A stretch of DNA of 8,287 nt from Pseudomonadota bacterium (lineage in GTDB: Bacteria; Desulfobacterota; Desulfobulbia; Desulfobulbales; Desulfobulbaceae), in contig WRKE01000239.1 of the NCBI GenBank assembly GCA_009778235.1, positions 1-8,287 on the forward strand, given 5' to 3'. Positions 1 through 5,064 of this stretch are shown here, in pieces. Each line of letters begins with the position of its first letter. Position 1 is the stretch's first letter. The notes under the pieces are model-generated. The model was given only the letters and a program-made list of their open reading frames with translations. It ran no database searches and was not told the DNA's origin. The position numbers and the translations under genes were made by a program.

Positions 1-1626
1 TGCCAGCCGCTTGGCCCATTCCCGGACAATCCATACCTCGGGTTTGGCCTGCCCAGGGGCATTGACCGCCTTGCGGGTCAACTGCGACCGCCGTTCGGTA
101 CAGCCATACACCCCGGTTTTTTCAAAATGGAAGGCAGTGGGCAGGATCAGGTTGGCAAACTCCGTGGTCCGGGTCTTGAAGATATCGGTGCAGATGATGA
201 AACAGCTGTCCCCAGCCATCCCTTTATTGTACAGGTTGCAGTTGGGCAGGCTTTGGGCGGGACTGGTGCAGTTGATCCAGATCGCCTTGATTTTGCCCTC
301 ATTGATGCCGGAAAACATGGCCATGGTGTGCATGCCCGGTTCCGCGGGAATGCGTCCCAGCGGGACTCCCCAAGCCTCTTCCACCTGATTGCGCATCTTT
401 TCCTTTTCCACCGGCCGATGCCCGGGCAGGATGTGACACAGTCCTCCGGCCTCGCGCACCCCGCCGCAGGCATTGGGCTGGCCGGTCAGCGAGAACGAAT
501 CCGCGCCTTCTTTCATCAACTGGCCGGTTAAGATGTGGAGATTGTGGATGAGGTTGTTGGCCCAAACCCCTTGTTTCCGCTGGTTGATGCCCATACACCA
601 CAGGCTCATCGTGCCCTTGGAGGTGGCAAACCAGCGGGCAACCTGGCGAATATCCTCGGCGGTGATGTTGCCGCTGCAGGTTTTGGCGGCGGCCTCCGGG
701 GTATAAGGGGCAACGAATTTGGCGAATTCCTCAAAGCTGGCCTCCTTCCCCTCCTTGCCTTGTTTGAAGGTGACATAGTCGGTGAGGAATGCCTGGTCGT
801 AGAGTTTCTCCTCGATAATCACATTGGCCATGGCATTGAGCAGCGATAGGTCAGTGCCTGGTTTGAACTGCAGGTGCTTGTCGGCGATGCGCGATGTCTG
901 GGAAATACGCGGATCGGCATTGATGACCTTTACCTCGGGGTTGTCGAGCTTGCGCCGCATGATGCGCTGGAACAGGACCGGATGGGCCTCGGCGGTGTTG
1001 GAGCCGATAATGAAGAAACAGTGGGCCTTGTCCAGGTCCGCATAACCGCCGATGGGCTCGTCCGCACCGAATGAGGCGAGATAGCCGCCCACGGCGCTGG
1101 CCATGCACAGCCGGGGATTGCCGTCGACGTTGTTGGTCTTAAGCCCTCCGCGCATGATCTTCTGGAAAAGATAGGTTTCCTCGGTCAGGCACTGGCCGGA
1201 ACCGTAATAGGCCACGGAATTGGGGCCGTTTTGTTTGATCGCCTCGGCAAATTGGCTGGCAGCGATATCAAGGGCCTTATCCCAGCCGATCTCTTTGAAG
1301 GGTTCTGATTTTTTGGCCCGGTACAGGGGTTTTTTCAACCGTTCCTTATGGCCGAGACATTTCCAGAAATGCATCCCCTTCATGCAGATCTGGCCGCGAT
1401 TGGTCCGGGAATCGCTCACCCCGCGCAGGGCAAAGGGCACTCCGTTTTTCACCCCCAGCTCCAGCCGGCAACCCACGCCGCACAGGCGGCAGGAGCCCAT
1501 ATGCCACGCTTCGGCATCTTTGGCATGAGCAAGATGCTGTTCCTGGAAGGGGAGTTGCACGCCCACAAACGAGGCGGCGGAAAGCGCGGCGGTCATTTTC
1601 AAAAAGTCACGTCGGGTTTGAGCCAT
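1..1626 (-). CDS. napA: Periplasmic nitrate reductase catalytic subunit NapA (3' end outside window)
   Basis: Reduces nitrate to nitrite in the periplasm using a bis-MGD molybdenum centre and one [4Fe-4S] cluster. The reading frame is open for 542 codons and leaves the window at base 1; NapA proteins are usually about 750-830 residues, so the C-terminal cofactor-binding part is missing here. A Tat signal (RRDFLKM, residues 5-11, then a hydrophobic stretch) is followed by the cluster motif C46-x2-C49-x3-C53 ... C81, with the electron-relay lysine at K83 (ICMKG). The molybdenum ligand is C174 in NVDGNPRLCMASAV. Further family blocks are YGSGQCLTEE, FFIIGSNTAEAHP, WCMGINQR and SLTGQPNACGG. These match my memory of the monomeric D. 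desulfuricans NapA better than the NapAB type. The start is ATG at 1626-1624 with AGGAG about 7 bases upstream. It lies 91 bp after the napM-like gene on the same strand, so probably one operon. The Tat signal argues against a cytoplasmic assimilatory reductase. Confidence 0.95.
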   Translation of the reverse strand, partial: MAQTRRDFLKMTAALSAASFVGVQLPFQEQHLAHAKDAEAWHMGSCRLCGVGCRLELGVKNGVPFALRGVSDSRTNRGQICMKGMHFWKCLGHKERLKKPLYRAKKSEPFKEIGWDKALDIAASQFAEAIKQNGPNSVAYYGSGQCLTEETYLFQKIMRGGLKTNNVDGNPRLCMASAVGGYLASFGADEPIGGYADLDKAHCFFIIGSNTAEAHPVLFQRIMRRKLDNPEVKVINADPRISQTSRIADKHLQFKPGTDLSLLNAMANVIIEEKLYDQAFLTDYVTFKQGKEGKEASFEEFAKFVAPYTPEAAAKTCSGNITAEDIRQVARWFATSKGTMSLWCMGINQRKQGVWANNLIHNLHILTGQLMKEGADSFSLTGQPNACGGVREAGGLCHILPGHRPVEKEKMRNQVEEAWGVPLGRIPAEPGMHTMAMFSGINEGKIKAIWINCTSPAQSLPNCNLYNKGMAGDSCFIICTDIFKTRTTEFANLILPTAFHFEKTGVYGCTERRSQLTRKAVNAPGQAKPEVWIVREWAKRLA

Positions 1627-1717
1627 GTCACATCTCCTTATGGAAGCTGGTCCTGCGGTGCCCGGGTCTGAAGGAGTCCTTCCAGCAGGGCAATGAGCCA
1701 ACAACGGGTTTGGATGG
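1627..1717 (-). other. napM-napA intergenic spacer with hairpin
   Basis: This 91-bp spacer holds a perfect inverted repeat GAAGGA-G-TCCTTC at 1670-1682, enclosed by a second pair GCTGG (1646-1650) / CCAGC (1682-1686). There is no T-run after the stem in the direction of transcription, so it is unlikely to be a terminator. It may be a processing or stability hairpin that sets the relative levels of napM and napA. The napA ribosome binding site lies between it and the napA start. Confidence 0.4.
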
Positions 1718-2104
1718 TTATTTTTTTGCCTTAAACGAGTGGGGGATATGGCACTGCCAACAGGGCTTGTCCTGGGGACATTTCTGCAACATCTTGGCAT
1801 GACAGGAACCACAAACCTGACGGCTGGGGGTCAGGCGGAAGGTCTCGAAGGTGCCGTGGCATTGGTAACATTTGACCGTGGCCATGCCATGGCGCGAGTC
1901 ATACCATTCTTGATGCAACGCCGGCGTGACCTCAGCATGGCATTGGGCGCAGTCAATGTACTGCTCCTGTTGAGACAGTTCCGGATGGACCTGTTTTGGG
2001 GCTGATTTGGCTGACTTAGCCGGGCCTGACCAGACCAGGCATGGACACAGGGCGATCAGCAGCACTGCCAACAGCCCACGATATAACCCTCTATTTTTTT
2101 TCAC
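1718..2104 (-). CDS. napM: Tetraheme c-type cytochrome, NapM-like
   Basis: Small secreted multiheme cytochrome c, probably passing electrons to NapA in the periplasm. The 128-residue product has a basic N-terminus and hydrophobic signal segment (about residues 9-26), then four CxxCH heme attachment sites: CAQCH (52-56), CYQCH (79-83), CGSCH (98-102) and CWQCH (115-119). Extra histidines (H40, H64, H72, H122) could serve as distal ligands. The start is GTG at 2104-2102, preceded by AGGAGGG at good spacing; no better ATG exists. The gene lies directly upstream of napA on the same strand, as NapM does in the D. desulfuricans napCMADGH cluster, and this is the main reason for the name. The sequence alone shows only a tetraheme cytochrome, so the NapM assignment is inference from size, heme count and context. 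No napC precedes it in the window. Confidence 0.85.
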   Translation of the reverse strand: MKKNRGLYRGLLAVLLIALCPCLVWSGPAKSAKSAPKQVHPELSQQEQYIDCAQCHAEVTPALHQEWYDSRHGMATVKCYQCHGTFETFRLTPSRQVCGSCHAKMLQKCPQDKPCWQCHIPHSFKAKK

Positions 2105-2178
2105 TTTTCCCTCCTGCGATGATCTTTGCTCCTAAAAAGACGATGGGCAACGAGATGAACGTTGGCAAAAGGCAAAAA

Positions 2179-2194
2179 TGCAATATCCATTCCA
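2179..2194 (-). promoter_or_regulatory. Candidate sigma-54 (-24/-12) promoter of the nap operon
   Basis: On the minus strand the 16-mer TGGAATGGATATTGCA fits the sigma-54 pattern: GG and GC are separated by exactly 10 bases, the -12 block TTGCA is perfect and the -24 block TGG-A is partial. Transcription would begin near 2168, giving a leader of about 64 bases before the GTG start of the napM-like gene. No equally good sigma-70 pair was found between the element and the gene. Confidence 0.45.
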
Positions 2195-2255
2195 ATGATA
2201 AAGTATCAGTCTTTCAATAAGATATCGTCTTGATCGTAAAAAATCGCTACCCATT

Positions 2256-2284
2256 GGTAACGGCTCTGCCCCCTCGGTGTTACC
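2256..2284. repeat. Inverted repeat GGTAAC-N17-GTTACC upstream of nap promoter
   Basis: Perfect 6-bp arms (2256-2261 and 2279-2284) are centred near 2270, about 100 bp upstream of the predicted nap transcription start. That distance suits an enhancer-binding site for a sigma-54 activator, but no known consensus is recognised. It could equally be an RNA hairpin. Confidence 0.35.
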
Positions 2285-2332
2285 GTGCGGTCCCTGTCCG
2301 GCTGGTGGACCAGGAAAGGCCAGGTGCGTTCA

Positions 2333-2350
2333 GCGGTCAAGCCTGACCGC
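2333..2350. repeat. Perfect 7-bp hairpin GCGGTCA-AGCC-TGACCGC
   Basis: Seven-base-pair perfect arms surround a four-base loop. No T-run follows on either strand, so it is not a rho-independent terminator. It is the strongest member of a series of hairpins in the gene-free region upstream of nap. Confidence 0.4.
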
Positions 2351-2556
2351 AGACCTCCTGCTTATCGATCGTGCCCAACGCTTAGACGCGGGAATGGTCG
2401 GAACCTTCTGCCTTCCCTGGGAAAGCGGCGCGAAACAGCCTGTTGTCGCCCAGATAGTGATCAGGCACGACAGGAGGCGTCAAGATGAGGGTAGTGTCTA
2501 AAAAAAAATAAAAAAATACCATGAATTTTCGGTATGTTCGGGGCGGAGACCATTGG

Positions 2557-2640
2557 GTTGAAGTCGGTTTGTCTTGCAATATCTCGAATTTCTGTTATTT
2601 TCCTCCATCTTGATAGCGAAAGCCATTGATTGACTTCAAC
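2557..2640. repeat. Perfect 9-bp inverted repeat framing the rlpA promoter region
   Basis: GTTGAAGTC at 2557-2565 and its exact reverse complement GACTTCAAC at 2632-2640 are separated by 66 bp. On each side two further positions would pair as G-U wobbles in RNA. The candidate -35/-10 pair of rlpA lies between the arms, and the right arm ends 14 bp before the start codon. Confidence 0.5.
2574..2601 (+). promoter_or_regulatory. Candidate sigma-70 promoter of the RlpA-like gene
   Basis: TTGCAA (2574-2579) and TATTTT (2596-2601) each match four of six consensus positions at 16-bp spacing. They are placed about 54 bp upstream of the rlpA-like start. The elements are weak, so this is a tentative call. 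Confidence 0.3.
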
Positions 2641-2654
2641 TTGAGAGAAAAAAT

Positions 2655-3119
2655 ATGCGGACCACCACGCTCGTATTTTGGGCAGTGATCGGCTTGGCGA
2701 TGATCGTATTTTCCATTGGACAACCATGTTATTCCGTGGCGGCAACCACGGCATCCAAGACATCGCACGCCTCCTTAAAAATCATTTCTTCCTCGGCCAA
2801 ATCGAGCCCAGCCATGAACGGCGTGGCTGTCAGGTACTCCGACAAGCTGAATGGCCGCAAGACCGCCAGCGGCCAGCGGTTCAGCCAGGATCGGCTGACC
2901 GCGGCCCATCGGACGCTGCCGCTCGGCACCAAGGTGCGGGTCACCAATGTCCGGAGCGGGCAATCGGTCGATGTGGTGATCAACGACCGCGGTCCCTGGC
3001 ATGCTGACCGGATCATCGACCTCTCGGCCGCTGCAGCCGCGCAGATTGGGATGCTTAAGGCGGGGAAAGCTCTCGTCAAGCTGGAGATCCTCTCCCCATC
3101 CACAGCGATCAAGTCGTAA
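2655..3119 (+). CDS. rlpA: RlpA-like septal ring lytic transglycosylase family protein (DPBB domain)
   Basis: Exported protein with a double-psi beta-barrel RlpA domain. RlpA of Pseudomonas cleaves denuded glycan strands at the septum, but many family members have no tested activity. The 154-residue product has a signal peptide (hydrophobic about residues 6-22, no convincing lipobox around C25), a short Ser/Ala/Lys linker, and one RlpA domain at about 56-146. Family hallmarks are GRKTASGQRF (67-76), LTAAHRTLPLGTKVRVTN (81-98), VVINDRGPW (107-115) and RIIDLSAAAA. H85 and D111 occupy the conserved His and Asp positions. The position where E is catalytic in the Pseudomonas enzyme appears to be Q74. 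The protein is much shorter than enteric RlpA and lacks a SPOR domain. Its ribosome binding site is weak (GAGAG). It stands alone between likely promoter and terminator, with a lipoprotein gene 78 bp downstream. Confidence 0.88.
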   Translation: MRTTTLVFWAVIGLAMIVFSIGQPCYSVAATTASKTSHASLKIISSSAKSSPAMNGVAVRYSDKLNGRKTASGQRFSQDRLTAAHRTLPLGTKVRVTNVRSGQSVDVVINDRGPWHADRIIDLSAAAAAQIGMLKAGKALVKLEILSPSTAIKS

Positions 3120-3148
3120 GGCCGGCCCGGCTCAGTAGGCCCTTTTTT
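3120..3148 (+). terminator. Possible rho-independent terminator after the RlpA-like gene
   Basis: Just after the stop codon GGCC (3120-3123) can pair with GGCC (3138-3141), with a smaller nested hairpin GCCG-GCC-CGGC at 3121-3131. A run of six T follows (3143-3148). The T-run is good but the stem is short, so the call is moderate. Confidence 0.4.
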
Positions 3149-3197
3149 GTTGCTGTCTTTTCTTCCTGCCGCCCACCTCTGCCACCAGGGGACGCAT

Positions 3198-3683
3198 ATG
3201 CGGACATCCATTGCACGCCACCTGACTGTCCTCGGCCTCATTGCCGCTTTTCTTGCCGGATGCGCAGACAAACAGCCATCCGGACGCTGGGCCATTGAAC
3301 CGGAAGTGCAGTCTCTCTTTGAATCCGGCCAGGTGTTGCCGGACCATAGCTACTACTACATTGGCTCATCCTCGATGCCGGACTCCATCATCGCCATTGA
3401 CCATCGCTTCACCCTGCGCACCAGGGTCTGGGCTGAGATCGATCTGACGGAGTCCAAATTGAATGGGTGGCTGCACATGTTCAGTACCGAACACTATTCT
3501 CCCGCCTGCTCCTTTCACGGCGGGGTCATCCTCACCCCCGACGGCCAGCGGGCAGGGTATTGGTATTCCAGGAATATGTATAACCTCATTTATATGCCTG
3601 AACCAGGCGTCCTCGAAGTGTACCAACCCCATTCCGGGGCCGGCCTGGTCTGCGGCCAGGACAGTGACAAGCGTTTGTTTTGA
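3198..3683 (+). CDS. Putative lipoprotein of unknown function
   Basis: I do not recognise the family. The 161-residue product begins with an arginine-containing n-region, a hydrophobic segment (about 9-20) and a lipobox LAGC with the lipidated cysteine at C22. The next residue is alanine rather than aspartate, which by the usual sorting rule points to the outer membrane. The mature part is rich in aromatic residues (SYYYIG at 51-56, WLHMF at 91-95, GYWYSRNMYNLIYM at 120-133) and has two further cysteines, C104 and C152, that could form a disulfide. Beta-type secondary structure seems likely from the alternating pattern. ATG at 3198 is preferred over an in-frame ATG at 3147 because GGGGA lies about 6 bases upstream and the signal peptide then starts correctly. 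It follows the RlpA-like gene by 78 bp with a possible terminator between, so co-regulation is uncertain. Confidence 0.75.
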   Translation: MRTSIARHLTVLGLIAAFLAGCADKQPSGRWAIEPEVQSLFESGQVLPDHSYYYIGSSSMPDSIIAIDHRFTLRTRVWAEIDLTESKLNGWLHMFSTEHYSPACSFHGGVILTPDGQRAGYWYSRNMYNLIYMPEPGVLEVYQPHSGAGLVCGQDSDKRLF

Positions 3684-3728
3684 GCGGAGGGTCTTTTTCG
3701 CTCGGCTTCCTCTCTTTGGCCACCGTTC

Positions 3729-3769
3729 AGGCGGCAAAAACACCTGCTGATCAGGCCCCCGCCTTTTTT
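3729..3769 (+). terminator. Probable rho-independent terminator after the lipoprotein gene
   Basis: AGGCGG (3729-3734) pairs perfectly with CCGCCT (3759-3764), and six T (3764-3769) follow. The loop is long but contains its own hairpin, CCTG/CAGG. It lies 45 bp beyond the stop codon. Confidence 0.55.
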
Positions 3770-3789
3770 GGAGAAATGTTTCTGCTTGG

Positions 3790-3817
3790 TTGACAAGCAT
3801 CAACCCTGCGTTATGGT
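3790..3817 (+). promoter_or_regulatory. Candidate sigma-70 promoter (distal, upstream of ABC operon)
   Basis: A perfect -35 box TTGACA (3790-3795) is followed after 16 bp by TATGGT (3812-3817), four of six matches to the -10 consensus. It points toward the ABC operon but lies about 320 bp from its start, so it would make a long leader or an independent short transcript. Confidence 0.4.
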
Positions 3818-3843
3818 GTGTCCCGGATTGACCCGCACACCAT
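3813..3843. repeat. Perfect 8-bp inverted repeat overlapping the distal -10 box
   Basis: ATGGTGTG (3813-3820) and CACACCAT (3836-3843) are exact reverse complements with a 15-bp spacer. The left arm overlaps the -10 box of the distal promoter, as expected for a repressor operator; alternatively it is a hairpin near the 5' end of the transcript. Confidence 0.45.
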
Positions 3844-3987
3844 GATTGCGCTTCGTTGGCTTGATTGTCCATGCCCCATGTGTTCGTCTATCATTACCGG
3901 CGCCGCCAGGTGCCTTTCCCGTCTCTGCCCGCGCCAAACCAGTTCGGTAACCGCCCGCCTCCTTTGTCCGCCTGATATCGTTTTCTT

Positions 3988-4015
3988 TTGCCAATGCAGT
4001 TGATTGAGTTGGCAA
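3988..4015. repeat. 7-bp dyad TTGCCAA-N14-TTGGCAA next to the ABC promoter
   Basis: Perfect 7-bp arms at 3988-3994 and 4009-4015 end four bases before the -35 box of the proximal promoter. The arm centres are 21 bp apart, about two helical turns, which suits a dimeric regulator bound on one face of the DNA. No regulator gene is present in the window. Confidence 0.45.
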
Positions 4016-4019
4016 CGCC

Positions 4020-4048
4020 TTGAATTTTAATGAAAAAATAAATATATT
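4020..4048 (+). promoter_or_regulatory. Sigma-70-like promoter of the ABC operon
   Basis: TTGAAT (4020-4025), an AT-rich 17-bp spacer and TATATT (4043-4048, five of six matches to consensus) form the best sigma-70 promoter in the window. Predicted start is near 4055, leaving a leader of about 80 bases before the ATPase gene. Confidence 0.6.
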
Positions 4049-4137
4049 CTTGCAAAAATATAAACCGGTTCGCTCCCTGGACCGCCGCGGCGCTGTGCCC
4101 AGTTTTTTTGTATTCTTTTGAGTATGAGGAGATCATT

Positions 4138-5064
4138 ATGATCCAAGTCGACCATCTGACTCGAACCTATGGACCGCATACTGCGGTCGATGATGTCTCG
4201 TTTGTGATCAAAGCCGGTGAGATTGTCGGCTTGCTCGGCCACAACGGCGCCGGCAAAACCACGATTATGAAGATGCTGACCGGCTTTCTCGAACCGACCG
4301 GCGGCACCATCCAGATCAATGGTCTGGACATGGCCGGCAACCGGCGCGCCATCCAGTCACTTATCGGCTATCTGCCGGAAAACTGCCCACTCTATCCGGA
4401 GATGACCGTGGCTGGCTTCCTCGAGTACCAGGCAATCCTGCACGGAGTAGGGGCCAACCACCTGGGGCCGCTGTTGCGCGAGACCCTTGAGCGGACCGCG
4501 CTGACCGACAAGGCCGGGCAGCAGATCGCCACCCTGTCGCGCGGATACCGCCAGCGGGTCGGGGTGGCCCAGGCTATCTTGCATCGCCCGAAAATACTCA
4601 TCTTAGACGAACCCTCCAACGGGCTCGATCCCACCCAGATTCAGCATATGCGCAGCCTGATCAGGGAGTTGGCCCGGGAATCGACCTTGCTGATTTCCAC
4701 CCATATCCTCCAGGAGGTGCAGGCGGTCTGTGACCGGGTGATCATTGTGCAGCGCGGCCGCAAGGTGGTGGATGCCCGCCTGGCCGAACTGGCGATCGGG
4801 CAACGGCTGGTGGTGACCACCGGTGCCGGGGCCGATGTCCTGCTGGCCGGGGTGGAGGGGGTCGATGCGGTTGAAGTCTTGAGTGCTGAAAACGGCCGGT
4901 GCAGCTATGCCCTCTCCACTGCCATGGCTGCCCAGGATCTGGCGTCGGCAGTGGCCGCCGCCGTGGTCGGCCAGGGGAGACCCTTGTATGGCCTGGCCCC
5001 GGAATCGCGTAATTTGGAAAAAATATTTAGTGAAATCAATACGACTGGAGGAAGGGAACAATGA
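4138..5064 (+). CDS. ABC transporter ATP-binding protein, GldA-type
   Basis: ATPase that should power the ABC-2 permease encoded next. The 308-residue product has a complete nucleotide-binding domain: Walker A GHNGAGKT (34-41), signature LSRGYRQRV (133-141), Walker B ILILDEP (about 153-159), D-loop NGLDP and H-loop H189 in STHIL. The usual Q-loop glutamine position reads LPEN (79-82), a substitution typical of GldA-like ATPases, which have LPE followed by N/H. Residues from about 220 form a regulatory C-terminal extension. The start is ATG at 4138, with AGGAG six bases upstream; an in-frame ATG at 4108 lacks such a site. Its stop overlaps the start of the permease gene (ATGA), indicating translational coupling. 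The match to GldA (gliding ABC transporter ATPase of Flavobacterium) is at family level and rests partly on the GldFG neighbour; gliding function is not implied. Confidence 0.93.
   Translation: MIQVDHLTRTYGPHTAVDDVSFVIKAGEIVGLLGHNGAGKTTIMKMLTGFLEPTGGTIQINGLDMAGNRRAIQSLIGYLPENCPLYPEMTVAGFLEYQAILHGVGANHLGPLLRETLERTALTDKAGQQIATLSRGYRQRVGVAQAILHRPKILILDEPSNGLDPTQIQHMRSLIRELARESTLLISTHILQEVQAVCDRVIIVQRGRKVVDARLAELAIGQRLVVTTGAGADVLLAGVEGVDAVEVLSAENGRCSYALSTAMAAQDLASAVAAAVVGQGRPLYGLAPESRNLEKIFSEINTTGGREQ

Larger units (their letters stand above)
2105..2654. other. Divergent intergenic region between napM and rlpA
   Basis: This 550-bp stretch has no convincing gene. The end next to napM (2105-2284) holds the sigma-54-like element and two dyads. 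The middle (2256-2449) is GC-rich and contains several short perfect inverted repeats: GGTAAC/GTTACC at 2256-2284, CTGGT/ACCAG at 2302-2313, GCGGTCA/TGACCGC at 2333-2350, TTCCC/GGGAA at 2413-2423, and GCGA-AACAG/CTGTT-TCGC at 2430-2449. An A-rich tract follows at 2500-2517, and the candidate rlpA promoter with its flanking 9-bp inverted repeat fills the right end. Open frames here are short, lack family motifs and mostly lack ribosome binding sites. Confidence 0.7.
3684..4137. other. Intergenic region upstream of the ABC operon
   Basis: These 454 bp carry no convincing gene. They contain a candidate terminator (3729-3769), a sigma-70-like promoter overlapped by an 8-bp dyad (3790-3843), a stretch of mixed composition without motifs I recognise (about 3845-3985), a 7-bp dyad (3988-4015), an AT-rich sigma-70 promoter (4020-4048) and a leader of about 80 bases to the ATPase start. 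A 61-codon open frame at 3818-4003 (plus strand) has no ribosome binding site and low-quality composition and is not called. Confidence 0.7.

Noticed and set aside
147..601. Minus-strand open frames inside napA
   Set aside because: They overlap napA in other frames, lack ribosome binding sites and domain motifs, and the napA frame carries all the conserved residues.
2229..2247. FNR-like half site TTGAT upstream of nap
   Set aside because: Only one half fits TTGAT-N4-ATCAA; the second half is an A-run, so it is not a credible FNR box.
2277..2501. Plus-strand 74-codon open frame in the nap-rlpA spacer
   Set aside because: No ribosome binding site, Arg/Cys/Pro-rich composition typical of chance frames in GC-rich DNA, and no motif.
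3147..3197. Upstream ATG for the lipoprotein gene
   Set aside because: It would put 17 residues ahead of an otherwise well-formed lipoprotein signal, and the ATG at 3198 has a better ribosome binding site.
2729..3295. 188-codon minus-strand open frame opposite rlpA
   Set aside because: It is the shadow of the RlpA reading frame, which has clear family motifs; the opposite-strand product shows none.
3366..3872. 168-codon minus-strand open frame
   Set aside because: It lies opposite the lipoprotein gene and its terminator, has no recognisable domain, and crosses a clear plus-strand terminator hairpin.
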